The notes under the pieces are model-generated. The model was not told where the DNA came from. It did no database searches and saw nothing but the letters and a program-made list of their open reading frames with translations. A stretch of DNA of 64,000 nucleotides from Strobilurus pachycystidiatus (taxonomy: Eukaryota > Basidiomycota > Agaricomycetes > Agaricales > Physalacriaceae), in NCBI GenBank assembly GCA_019915135.1, contig JAHLMK010000006.1, forward strand, positions 2,232,001-2,296,000, read 5' to 3'. This document shows, piece by piece, positions 1-10,459 of the stretch. The number at the start of each line of letters is the position of its first letter. Positions within the stretch are counted from its first letter, which is position 1. The position numbers were made by a program, and so were the translations under genes.

Positions 1-58
1 TGGATCTAGTTGTATGTTTGTCGGTGTTGCTAAGGTTCTTACTCACTTCTCCTTGCAG

Positions 59-548
59 AAGCGCTCATTCAACAAGAAACTTCCATTTCGGGCCGATTTT
101 TTCGAGGCAGTTGCTCGGACCCTCTTGATGGAGGGACGTGGCAAGGCCAACAGTGAGGTTTTTCGCCACCTCATTGAGCTTCAGTCCCTTCCCATTGTCT
201 TCATGGCTTTGGAGATGACTGCCGTGAGTTTTCCCTTCTATTAGTTTATCATGTGACCTGACTTGGACTTAGGTTGAACATGCTATTTCGGAGTGGCGCG
301 AGGGTACCCAACGTCGTTTGGATTTCAAGGAGGATGCCTCAGTCAGGTACTATCATCACATCGCCAGCCTCAAACATGTTCAGAACAAGGCTCCCACCTA
401 CCTTGCCAACATCCAGGCGGAGCTGTTTAAGACTATGCTGTGAGTTTCACGCTTCATCCTTGTTTATGTGCTTAAGATTATTCAGCATCCACACCAACAA
501 GACTTTCTTACTCGAAACTTCAGTCACTGGAGCCATGGGCGAACTTGA
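59..548 (+). CDS. 3' end of a DUF6532-type gene (partial)
   Basis: Only the last exons are in the window. The sequence before base 59 ends in a pyrimidine-rich stretch plus cag and reads as an intron end. Exon 59-223, intron 224-272 (gtgagt...ttag), exon 273-439, intron 440-523, last exon ending in TGA at 546-548. The protein reads ADFFEAVARTLLMEGRG, then LPIVFMALEMTAVEHAISEW, then YHHIASLKHVQ. This pattern (two hydrophobic helices, an AI.EW..G block, an ASL..V motif) fits the DUF6532 proteins that are abundant and often transposon-associated in Agaricomycetes. The family has no known function. The final intron is uncertain: without it another frame stays open to about 582. The assignment rests on motif resemblance only. 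Confidence 0.55.
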
Positions 549-1021
549 CTTTGATGACCTTGAGGCCTCTGCTCAAGGTTAACGGTCTTTCTTTTCTTTG
601 CTTTACTGCTCTTTTGGTGCATCTAAACATAGCTTATTATCATCTTATTACACCCTCTCTTTTTGGTATCAGCATCCTTATAATTCAGTAGATAGTCTTA
701 GGTAGCTTTAGGTAGCCTGCATTGCAATACAATTATCGTTAGCCATCTTTTCATTGTTTGAGTTGATTCAAGATAACCAATTGGTCTTTTTGTAACACTT
801 GTTGGAAACTTATAAGACACTGCATGAACCCAGTAGCTTCAACGCCTTCTCGGTGCGTCTTGATAGTACTGTGTAAACGTAGCGTAGTTTTTCACAAAGC
901 CAGTATAAGTATAGCTCTTAGTAACAGTGGCTTTTGATTGCCTTACATGCGCTTTCTATAAACTTGATAGTATCTTTGAAAGCTGCTGAAAGTATATCCG
1001 CTATTAATAATTGCTTAAGGA
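549..1021. other. AT-rich stretch without a recognisable gene
   Basis: 3' flank of the DUF6532-type gene. I see no open frame with coding character and no RNA gene. It leads into a diverged first unit of the 105-bp tandem repeat. Confidence 0.5.
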
Positions 1022-1459
1022 CGCTTATTACATGCTTGTATTGCGCTGACTGAGTTCCCGATAGTAGCTTATGATGCTCGTAATAGCATGGTTCCCATCA
1101 ACATTAGCTTATAAACACTTTGAGAGGGCTTGTTACATGCCTATGTTGCGCTTACTGAGTTCTCGTTAGTAGCTCATGATGCTCGTAATAGCATGGTTCC
1201 CATCAACAATAGCTTATGGATACTTTGAGAGTGCTCGTCACATGCCTATGTTGCGCTTACTGAGTTCTCGTTAGTAGCTCATGATGCTCGTAATAGCATG
1301 GTTCCCATCAACAATAGCTTATGGATACTTTGAGAGTGCTCGTCACATGCCTATGTTGCGCTTACTGAGTTCTCGTTAGTAGCTCATGATGCTCGTAATA
1401 GCATGGTTCCCATCAACAATAGCTTATGGATACTTTGAGAGTGCTTGTTACATGCCTAT
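1022..1459. repeat. 105-bp tandem repeat, about four copies
   Basis: The phrase 'gctcgtaatagcatggttcc' recurs after agctcatgat at 1171, 1276 and 1381 and, slightly diverged, after agcttatgat at 1066, giving an exact 105-bp period. The units starting at 1171 and 1276 are near-identical. The first unit is more diverged and the array decays at 1459. No frame continues through it, so it reads as a non-coding minisatellite. Confidence 0.9.
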
Positions 1460-1947
1460 GAAAGCTTTTAGAAGATTTAGAGTTGCTGTTGCTGGGAACC
1501 ATGCTCACAATTGCTTTCGTAGCTTTTTGGCTTTCAGAGCTTTTATAGCTTTTAGATGCCTTCATTTAACTTAAGGCAATAGGGTGTTTCGTGATGATGA
1601 TGTATACCCACTCTAGACAAATCAGAGACCTATAATCTTGTATCAATGACCCATAACTTACTGTCAGTACTTGCATGTCATTTACCGGATATTTGTCTGC
1701 CCTTTATGGACCTGAGTCTGGCACGAATCAATTCGCGCTTTCATTGCCTAGTTTCCTTGCTTTTTTCACTGTCTCCGTCAATCTTGAGCGTCGGGAATGG
1801 GTCCTCTTCATTCGACCGGGGTGTGTTGCTTAATTCGGAAGGTCACATATGCTTGTTTGGGCAGAGCCGAATCTTTGCCATCAGCGCTTCGGATTTAGCG
1901 GACAACAGGCCAAAACCTCCGAAATGGCGGTTGCAAATATGCCCTAC
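1460..1947. other. No gene seen
   Basis: Short open frames lack coding character. The stretch ends where homology to the 17596-19144 LTR starts. Confidence 0.45.
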
Positions 1948-3046
1948 TAACACTCGACGCTTGGAGAGCCCCTGGACCGCAGGAGAAGGTTGTAGAACCA
2001 TGGAGAAGGTCCCAGAAGGTTCAGAGCGCCTCCAGAACGTCATCCCGCCGCATTGGGCGCTCTGACTCACTCAGGAGTCGCTGCAGCATGTGGAGCGGCG
2101 GGATCCCGCCCTTTACCCGCTCTGACTCATTCAGGAGTCTCTGGAGTCATCCCAGGAACTTCTTGGCAGCCTATGACTCGAGCCAAGTCTATACTTAGGT
2201 GCATGAGCGCATGCTCCCGCCATTCCCGCCCTCCCGACCAATGGCAGCCCGCCAATCGGGCGCCCCGCCCCTTGAAACAGTGGATTAAGTGTCTTCCATC
2301 GCATCCGACACAGTGGGAGCTCTGACTCAGTCAGTAACCAATTTGGGGTATATAAGTCAAAGTACATTTCCTCATGTACTTCAGAGCTGGACATTATTGC
2401 ATCTGCGCTATTGTACATTCCTTCGCAGTATCCTTTGGCATCTTGCCTCTGCCATTGGGGAATTGCTCTCTAAGGGGCCCTCTCTCATTGTACGCTTCAC
2501 TCCTCGCTGAATCGTACTCTTACTTGTCATCCTCTCCTCTCTCTCCACTATCCTTTTGCCACAGGATCGTCCTTGCGTCACTAAGTACGCCGTTGACATG
2601 CCATGCAGCTGGACGCTTGCTCTCATCGATGGTATCCCGTGGGGATCTCTGTCGAGTGGGTCAGGGATGAATATGGATGGATCTCTCGGACACTGGCTGA
2701 ACACTTGCTCTCGTCGAGGACGAGGCAAGGTGCAGTCACTGTTGGATTGTTGTCTATGCACCGAGGGTGCTAGACATTGATCCCCGCTTGTGTAGCGCTG
2801 CCCCAATGGAGTGCAATGAGTGGCACAGGTGAATAGGATCTACAACGACACTATGGGTCTACCGTTGAGCAAGACAACGGCTAGACAATCTGAACAGGAG
2901 TCTCGCTAGGCAGAGTGCCTAGGAGATCTCCTGGTCTCCACCCCGAGAACGGCTTTGGGACATGGGATTCACATATGGAGGTGCGCAGTTGCTGTGTGGC
3001 GCTGTATGAGCTTGAGCACGTGAGAGTGCGGGCTCAGGTCCTAACA
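1948..3046 (+). mobile_element. 5'-truncated LTR fragment, same family as the LTR at 17596-19144
   Basis: This 1.1-kb stretch is a close direct-orientation copy of 18035-19144, from 'actcgacgcttggag' to the terminal 'caggtcctaaca'. The first roughly 440 bp of the better-preserved copy are missing here. It ends in TAACA like a complete LTR end, but no matching 5-bp TSD could be found at the ruptured left side. Small indels separate the copies, for example about 12 bp just upstream of the TATA box. Open frames inside it are not conserved between the two copies, so I treat it as non-coding. Confidence 0.8.
2349..2356 (+). promoter_or_regulatory. TATA box of the LTR fragment
   Basis: TATATAAG, conserved in the second copy at 18447-18454. 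This is the expected Pol II promoter of an LTR at the U3/R border. Confidence 0.6.
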
Positions 3047-3187
3047 AGCGGTGCTGTAGGGTTGGTGGTGGTAATGGTTGTTGCCTCTCCTCACTTCCAC
3101 CATCATCATCCCTCTAATCTCCATCCTCCTCCAAGCCCTCGACGCCCCAATCCTCTTGCAGTCCTGTATTCCCATTTGGCTCACCCA

Positions 3188-5448
3188 CTAAAGCCCGGAG
3201 CCGCGCTTTCTTCCTCCCATCCTCTCCATCTTGAGTCGCACATCCTCACATTGCTCAGAAGCATGCTTACGCTCTCCTTGCACAATTAACAGCACTGCAA
3301 CGCCCCTCCACTGCTCCATGTCCTCCTGGAGCCATTTGATGTGGCCCTTGAACGTCTGCTGAATGGAGTCAAGTTCTTCAGATACCTGGGGTTGGCTAGT
3401 CAGCACAACTACAGTAAAGAACACAGAGGATTGTGTTGAAGACAAAAGCAGGAATGAAAGAATGACAAAGGACTGAATAAAAAAGGACTGAAAGAAATGA
3501 ACGTGGGATGGAAAAGGACGAACAGAGTCCATAGACAAACCAGCAAACACGCATGCACCCGCTTCTCAAGAAACCCATGTCCGCATTCTTTGCCCTCAGC
3601 GTCATAACGTACTGGAGTGGCCCGAGTGGAATTACTCTCAAATGACGAGAACAATGATGAATGTATGTGATAAAAGACAACGATTTAAACCTAGGAATCT
3701 ACGCTAGAAGTCTGCATCTCCACTCTTCTAGTACGCGCTCTGCGGCGTGGACTGGGCAGGGAAGAAATCCCGCTTGGTGTGGAGGGCTGCTCCAAGTCGT
3801 TCAGTTCCTTGGCAGTGTTCACTTCCCGGGCCGGTAAAGTGTCGGTCGGTTGAGCGGGTTCAGGATGCATAGTGGCCGCAGGTAAGGCGCTAGTGAACAC
3901 GACATGTCAAATCAAGAAATGGCGGCGGAAAAGGCCCTGGTGGGGGTGTGACCGAGACCTAATAACTATCTATTGAATTGGTACCCACTTCAAAACAATA
4001 ACACAACTCACCAGTTTGTCTTCGGATTCCGTATACATATCCACGACGAGATCCCCAACCTATGTATCATCAATTTGCGCCCATGAACGTAAAATGACGA
4101 AAAAACAAAACTTATCTTCTCTTTCTCGCCAGCACCACTCGTCTCGCCTTCATTCGCTGTGGTCTTCTCCTTCTCACTTGCGCATCGGAGTCATCGTGCC
4201 GTGTGCTGTTCCTGTGACTGGGATTGGGATTTAAATTGGGCAGGACTGTGGGCAGGATCCTCAGCAACGGGCTTGAGAGGCGATTGTACCGCTGGCGTGG
4301 CCAATTTTCGTACAGTTGGGCGGTGTACTGCGGGTGTGGCGAGCTTGGCCTGTACGGCGGGAGTAGCAGACTATCAAGAAAGTGGGTACCCGACCTGCCC
4401 TGAACAGCAGGTGTAGCCTCTTTGCTCTTCACTGCCGGCGTAGTCTCGTTCCTCACCACAGCCGGTATGCGTTCAATAGTCACCGTGCACTGTACGCCGT
4501 CCTTCCCCTTCCTCAATCTCCCGCTTGCCCCATCTTCTTCATCGTCATCTTTGTCAATCTTCCTCCTCCTCTGCTTCCTCCCTTCTCCCGCTCCTCAACC
4601 TCCGTCCGACGTCGATCGCCCTACCCCCCACTTTGTTCACCTCCTTCCCCCTCGCCCTCTTCCTCAGCATCCGGGCTCGCGACCTCTTCCTCTCCCGGCT
4701 GATACTGCACAAGATAATCCCTCCGTCGGACGGGCTCTTGTAATCTGGGAGGTCCATGAGCCGGGGAGGAGATCTTCACCCCCTTCCGCCGCGGGTCCTT
4801 CGTCTTCTCTTCAGCTTCTGGACTCTCCGCGCCACCTTGATTATCCCCAACATCTTCCGCTGAGAACCCCCCTAGTGCCCGTCAGCCTCCTCATCCCGCC
4901 GCCACCCCTCATGACATCATCCAACGTCCTCTCCCCCTCTACCTCTTCACTCCATTCCCCACCCGCACCTCCTCTGCAATCTCCTCCCCCCGCCGGCGGA
5001 TGAAGCCCTCTTCACCCTGCGCGTCGTTCTCCTCCATCCCCATCTCCTGATCCATTCGGTGTTTGTCGTCGTTTTGCGTGCCTTGGCAAGCGAACTGGAC
5101 CTTCGATGGACGGCGGGACGGCGCTCTGAGTGTGGATGGGGATGAGGACGAGCGGTTTTGCGTGGTTTGGTTGTTGAGGTTGCAAGAGGCCGCGGACGCT
5201 GCTGTCTCAGTCGTCTTCCCATCGTCGCATGAACCGGGATCCGACCTTGGACGTGGCGATGGAGCGTTTGAAACTGGACGCCGCAGTGCTGAGTTTCGAG
5301 GACGACCCAGGATGAGCGACGTGCGAGCTCGACGACTCAAGAGCGAGTTTGAGACTCGCGGGAGTAGCAGCGAGTTTCGATTTCGACGCGTGAGAGCTGG
5401 ACGCGAGAGTCGACTTCGACGCCATAGTCCGGAGCTTGGCGTAGGCAA
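3188..5448 (-). pseudogene. Decayed ATPAV-repeat/coiled-coil gene, copy 1
   Basis: Unrecognised gene family, read right to left. A plausible start is the ATG at 5425 (MASKSTLASSSHASKSK, Ser/Lys-rich). It is followed by an acidic and Arg/Glu-rich part (about 4940-5100), a DLPDY motif near 4745, and a stretch (about 4260-4480) with repeated ATPAV motifs such as KLATPAVQ and KEATPAVQ. The last exon (about 3190-3410) reads FKGHIKWLQEDMEQWRG, coiled-coil-like. The last intron runs to about 3413. Frames break repeatedly, so I treat it as a pseudogene. Matching exons occur in the copies near 8.4 kb (FGGRAKWIEED) and 51.7 kb (FLGRVTSLEEDVEQWKR). The product's function is unknown. Confidence 0.5.
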
Positions 5449-5700
5449 GAAATCATCGCCGGTCTTCTATAGGCTGGCTGGATATCCTGCAAACGATTGA
5501 GTCAGCACGACGGATCCGACAAGCAAAGAGGACGACGAACCACAACGCAAGAAAGAAAAGGCCATACCGCCCTCATCTTTTCGGAATGCTCTTCCTCCTG
5601 GTCTGGGTTGACATTTGACGGCAGAGAGTTGTGATCGCGTCTTGTCCTGGGTGTACGCGTATGTGTGGTGTATGGATCTGGCGTTGGAGCGATCCACGGG
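5390..5700. repeat. Segment duplicated at 47131-47430
   Basis: The block from 'gacgcgagagtcgactt' through 'gcaaacgattgagtcagcac' to 'gtgtggtgtatggatct' recurs in direct orientation at 47131-47430 with many substitutions. It covers the start codon and leader of the ATPAV family, including a conserved intron whose acceptor is in the 'cgtttgcag' type context on the minus strand. Confidence 0.75.
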
Positions 5701-6099
5701 GGAAAACGCGTTTGGTGTGCGCAGCGCGGAGGTCCTCGTCGTACGTTTTCCCTATTTGTAAGGTGTCATCGTGGACGGGACGGGTAAGGCATTAATGGAC
5801 GCTTCGCAGAAATCCGAGATGGTGCCCGTCGAGCTGGAGGTTAGTCGATGGCCTCTGTATCCGGATCAGCACCCAAGATAATCCGACGAGATACCAAAAC
5901 TGACCATGTCCACCATCCAGGATGTGCCAGCGACGACTCCGGAGGTATACACGTCTCCAGCAGGAAAAGGGCACGATCGTTCCGCTCGTTCTGCTCCGTG
6001 GAATGTTAATCGTCACAGAATGAGCTGCAAAGCGCCCTGTAAGCGTCCATGGCAATCTTGGATGAACGGATGGAAGACGCACCTGTACCAGAGCCGGCA

Positions 6100-6640
6100 C
6101 GGTTTGTGAGTCGGGCGTGTGGCCGCGAAAAACACTGCAAGGCAACGCGAACGATGGCCGTCAGCGCGATCCCACAAGCCATACGAGAAACGCACCTAGT
6201 CTCCCGAGGCTACCGCCATTCCCGTCCGAGAAGGACAGCGAATCCATCACCGTGTAGTCACAATTTTTGGTGCGCGGCAAGTAATTGTGGGAGCGGCGAA
6301 CGCGTCGCTGGTGAGTCGTGTTGTGTCTGGCAGTAAGTGGTGAATAAACAGGACGCGAAAACCGCTCGCGTGGACTGAGCGTGGACGGTGGTGGTCTGGA
6401 CTCTGGCTGACACAGCAGCCGAGCAGCCGACCACTCGCCGTATCTTATTGTGACTCTCTTTGAGTCGGGCAGCCATTCAGACTGGTATACGTCGACCATG
6501 AAACGTTCTACTTTCCCCGCAATGCCGCAGCGTTCCGCTTGACGCTATCAGCAGGAGTTTCAGTCCCGGCGGAACAATTTGGACCGACGCGTGGGTCGCG
6601 TCCTCGCGCCTTCCAACGATGGTGAGCTTGCATCGGTCGG
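6100..6640. repeat. Relic of the NLR-upstream segment (third copy)
   Basis: Shares ordered blocks with 9660-10440 and 60207-60690: 'gaagacgc', 'acgcacctagtctcc', 'ttgtggg', 'gagtcgggcagcc', 'gaccatg' followed by an 'acgcgtgrgtcgcgtcc' block. It is more diverged than the other two copies and no NLR gene follows, so it is a relic of an older duplication. Confidence 0.6.
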
Positions 6641-6828
6641 TCTGGCGTCAGACCAATCAGATCAGCCAGACCATGGTGCCATACCGCCCATACATCCTTA
6701 GCCTATCACACATATTACATAGCATCAATCTTCGAGAACCGGTACTTCGATGAAGCAAATGCATGTCATTGGTAATGAAGGATACTGATACGGAGTCTGG
6801 ACTCTGCAGTAAGTACAGGTAGGATCAT

Positions 6829-6860
6829 TCAGTGCATGCCAGATTGCTGGCATGCACTGA
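6829..6860. repeat. Perfect inverted repeat, 14-bp arms, 4-base loop
   Basis: TCAGTGCATGCCAG, then attg, then CTGGCATGCACTGA. Could be a cruciform site, a transposon footprint or a terminator-like hairpin. No gene is adjacent. Confidence 0.85.
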
Positions 6861-7089
6861 GAAGGCACAGACTGCTACTTAAAGAATGATTACTCGACAG
6901 GATACAGTAGCACTAGTTGAAGAAAGCACGTACGGTGACGTACCAACTAAAAACATCAGAGCTCAGCACTTGAGCGAAGCAGTCGTCGCGGTCCTGTGGC
7001 CGTCGCGGTCATCCGAATGGGCTGGTCGTCATCATGATGGCTGTAGTGCATAGGATAACAAGTTTGCCGCCGCCGGGAAGCTTGTGGTC

Positions 7090-7420
7090 GATACGGAATA
7101 CGGTGATACTGATCCTCGTCGGGGTCCTCGGCCTCGTCCTCAATGTGGGGGTCGATCCTGGTGGGGTGCTCGTTCTCGTCCTCGTCGTGGTGCTTGCTTT
7201 CATCCTCGTCGTGGCTTGTTCTTCCTCGTCGTGGTTTTCATTCTTCCTGGTCGTCGTGCTCGCTCGTCCTGTTCGTCCTCGCTGCGGTGCTCATCCTCGT
7301 CAAAATCTTCGTCCTTGTCAAGATGTCCATCTTTGTTGTGACGCTCGTCCCTGTTGTCCGCGTTGTCGTGGTCCGGATGCCTCGTCCTCATCGGAGTGCT
7401 CGTCCTCATTCTGTCGCAGG
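7090..7420. repeat. Degenerate (G/C)TCCTCGTC-type simple repeat
   Basis: Repeated cctcgtcstsgt words with drifting period fill this stretch. The minus-strand translation is Asp/Glu/Lys/Arg-rich and the plus strand Val/Leu/Ser-rich. Both are expected from the base composition, so I do not call a gene. It may be what remains of an acidic low-complexity exon. Confidence 0.6.
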
Positions 7421-7483
7421 GTTCGGTGAGGCCATGTTTGTGCTCAAGAGCCTCATTGCCCGTCGTCTACGCATATGTACATG

Positions 7484-7530
7484 AGACCTGAAAACCAGGT
7501 CTATGACTCCCCATGCCCCGGCATGGGGAG
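7484..7530. repeat. Two adjacent hairpins
   Basis: First: AGACCTG, 5-base loop, CAGGTCT at 7484-7502. Second: CTCCCCATGCC, CC, GGCATGGGGAG at 7507-7530 with perfect 11-bp arms. Only four bases separate them. No neighbouring gene explains them. Confidence 0.8.
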
Positions 7531-7827
7531 GAAGTTTTGTGCGAGTGCCTGAGAGGCGGTAAGTACTCAACAAAGATTGGAAGGTGCGAAAGATTTGATA
7601 GAACAAAATGCCAACAACAGTACACACCCAAAGAAAGGATAACACCCAAGAGAACTATGATGAAAGAACCAAAACCAATACCGAGGAAGGAATCCACCGT
7701 CCGCCATATCCACGCACAGAAGCGTTGAAAACGTCCTTTCCACTTGCTCCCGCTCCTCCCGCACTGCCTGATCTACTGTGTCCTGCTCCCCATGCACTGC
7801 CTGACGGCTGGAACTGGGACTGATACA

Positions 7828-9725
7828 CTACAGCGAGGGCGGTTGCGATTCCATCCGCGAGAACTCCTGAAGTCTGGAGGACTCGGGATCGAGCCCAGCC
7901 GTCCGGGGCTCTAGCTCCGACTCTGGCTGTGCGCACTGAAGTGATTCCACGTGAACCGGACTTGGGGTGGATCGATCCGGCTCGAGGTGGGTTGAGGCGG
8001 ACTCGACGCGCTGTGTTTGATAGGGTGCATCACCACGTCCGCCCAACGTTGCTGAGAATCCGTTCTCCGTCGATGCGGTAACGGCGGCGGCGAATACCCT
8101 GCTGCCAGAAATCCTCCACTCTACTCCCCTTCCATTCCCGCCGACTTTCACCCCATCGTCTCAATACTCAGCTCTCTTCTGCTTCTCCCTACCCCCTCCA
8201 ACCAGGGCCTTCACGCCCGATTCTCCTGCGCCAGCCTGTCCATCTCCATGCGCACACCCTCCAGGACTTCTCGGCGTTCCTGCGCCTGCTCCCACTGCTC
8301 TATCGCAACGCTCATTCCGGATTTGAATCTGGACCTGTAGCTCGAGCTGGACCGCACGCTCCTGCCGCGCGCCGATAGCTTGACGACGCCATTTCACAGC
8401 CCGTCGTCCTCCTCGATCCATTTGGCGCGTCCTCCGAATATTTGTCGGGCGAGGGCGACGTCTTCTGGGCAAACCGGAGTCAGAAATGGACACATCAACG
8501 ACGAATGGAAAGGAAACGGAGGAAAGGACTGAGATCGGGAATGCAAGAAGGGGTCGGAAACAAAAGCACAGAATAAGGAGCCGATGCAAAGCTCGCAGAC
8601 CCAAATTGGATCAAGTAACAGCAACAGCAACTCACCTGTCTTTCAAGCACCCCGTTGGCACCAGATGCGTATTCCCCGCCCTCAAGATCACGACGTACTT
8701 CGACTGCGCCGTGTGCTGGCGTGTGAGAAGTCGCGTTCGGCACGCAGGGAGGTGAGGTCGTCGGTGTTTCGATGCGCAGACCGTCGGTGCCAATGATGGT
8801 CATGGAATCGGCTTCGACAGAATGCGTGATGCCCACTGATGGGTGATATAGGCGATCGACGATAAGGCGCGTGTTGACGCGGAACAGGCGAGTCGTTAAA
8901 TGGTCGCGCTGCTGGAAGATGGGTAGCCGGGACCAAACTATACCACATCAGCACGCAGAATGCCATTTGGAAGAAAAGCAGAACGTACATTCAAATCCAT
9001 ACCCTCCTCATCCTCCTGCGAATACATCCATATCCATATCCCAATCTAGGGAGGAGCGCGATCAGCCCATCTTCACCCAAGAAAAGCAGTGTTGAACGTA
9101 CCGCCTGTTCTTTCGCATTTGCCGTGTTCTCTAGTTTTGCCCGCTCCACGTTCATCTCCAAAATCACGCGTCTCTCCTCCTTCGCGCCCGACCCATGCGC
9201 GAGTCTTGTCCTGATCCTGGAATTCGATGGGTTTTGGGCAGATGTGTGGGCGAGGGCGTGTGCGGAATTTGAGAAAATGGGTGGGGTATGAGAGCTGGGG
9301 CGGTACGAGAATCTGGAAGGCTTGGTGCGGGAGCAGTGGAGGGGGTCGAGGAGGACGGATTCAGATGCGTGAGGCAGGACTAGCAGACATTCGCCGGACA
9401 GCTGGCGTGACAGAGCTGACGTTGAGGCGTTCCGCTGCACGGCACGAGTCGCGCAGTTATGCTGCGTAACAGGCTTATCCAACTGGCGCTGTGCTATGGC
9501 TGCCGTAGTAGAAGGCGTGCGCGGAGTCGCAAATTTGTGCAGCCTTGGGCCCTTCCCTTTCCTCGTCCAGTAAGCGACCACGCGGATAGCGGCCGTAATT
9601 TGTCGATGGATGCATGGAAGACGCATCTGTAACGGGCAGTAATCAATTCTGTGAGTCAGGCGTGTCAGAATAGAGGACTGCAAGTTCTCGTCAGCGTCTC
9701 CCCACTGGCTACAAAACAAACGCAC
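7828..9725 (-). pseudogene. Decayed ATPAV-repeat/coiled-coil gene, copy 2 (upstream of NLR 1)
   Basis: Minus-strand relic oriented away from the NLR gene at 12.1 kb. The upstream exon (about 9120-9620) carries degraded forms of the TTPAVAQRKSATP type and ends in a helical, charged stretch ILEMNVERAKLENTANAKEQ, followed by a likely intron (about 9010-9100). Further exons: about 8640-8836 (GGEYASGANGVLERQ) and about 8220-8465 (IFGGRAKWIEEDDG, then a frame break, then IEQWEQAQERREVLEGV). The same exon order occurs upstream of NLR 2 (53.2-54.5 kb), so the gene pair was duplicated together. Stops and frame changes argue against a working gene. No family recognised. Confidence 0.5.
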
Positions 9726-10130
9726 TTAGGCCCCGAATTCGCCGCCATCCCCGCCTGATTCCCGCCAAGACTTGTAGAGATTGAAGTTTGGCTCCAGCCT
9801 GATGGCGCATCCAGGTCCGTGTATTCCCATGGTGTAGGCGCGGTTATTGTGGGGTGCGACTGGGCCTCAATCCAAAGCGACCGTGCAAATAGAAGACTGG
9901 GGCGTGTCAGAAAAGAGGACTGCTCATTCTCGTCAGCGTTCTTCCCACTGGCTACACAACAAACGCACCAGTCCACATATGAACCCGATGCCGCCGCCGT
10001 TACCGCCAAGGCCCGTAGAATTTCCAGTCTGGCTCTAACCTTATGGCGTATCCAGATCCGTGTCTTCAGGGTGTAGGCGGCGTGGATTGTGGTGTCCGCG
10101 ATGTCAAGATGTATTGATTGATTGATTGAT
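9662..10130. repeat. Local tandem duplication, about 242-bp unit
   Basis: A block starting 'gtgtcagaatagaggactg' at 9662 recurs from 9904 as 'gtgtcagaaaagaggactg' and continues through the 'ctggctac', 'cgccaag' and 'gtgtaggcg' blocks. The paralogous region upstream of NLR 2 has only one such unit, so the duplication is specific to this copy. Confidence 0.75.
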
Positions 10131-10132
10131 TG
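10113..10132. repeat. (ATTG)5 microsatellite
   Basis: Five perfect ATTG units. Absent from the paralogous position near 60.3 kb. Confidence 0.9.
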
Positions 10133-10459
10133 AAGACAGTGACCGTTGGGTGCAACTGGTTCTCGCGTGGTAGACTAGACCCTGCTGACAAAGAGCGCGG
10201 CGACTCGCGCAGCCGATCGGCCGACGTCGTATTCTACTCTTTGACTCTCAGCATCGATTTCGCCTGGAGTTCGGGCAGCCGTGTTCAAAAGCCAGACCGT
10301 CGGCTTTGTCTGCCCTCGACCATGGAGACATTCCGTTTTCCCGTAACGGCGCACCACCTCGCAAGAGTTTCATTTTCAATACGGGCAGGGAAATTCGTAC
10401 TGACGCGTGAGTCGCGTCCTTCCTTGATGGTGAGCTTCGCATCGATGTACGCGGGCTAC

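Noticed and set aside
1022..1459. CRISPR-like array
   Set aside because: The units are contiguous 105-bp repeats without unique spacers, in a eukaryotic context. It is a minisatellite.
2408..2806. Open minus-strand frame in the LTR fragment
   Set aside because: The frame is not preserved in the second LTR copy (18466-18837 differs by indels), so it is chance.
7034..7484. Overlapping Val/Leu- or Arg-rich frames at 7.0-7.5 kb
   Set aside because: All arise from the simple repeat; three frames are open at once, which speaks for composition, not coding.
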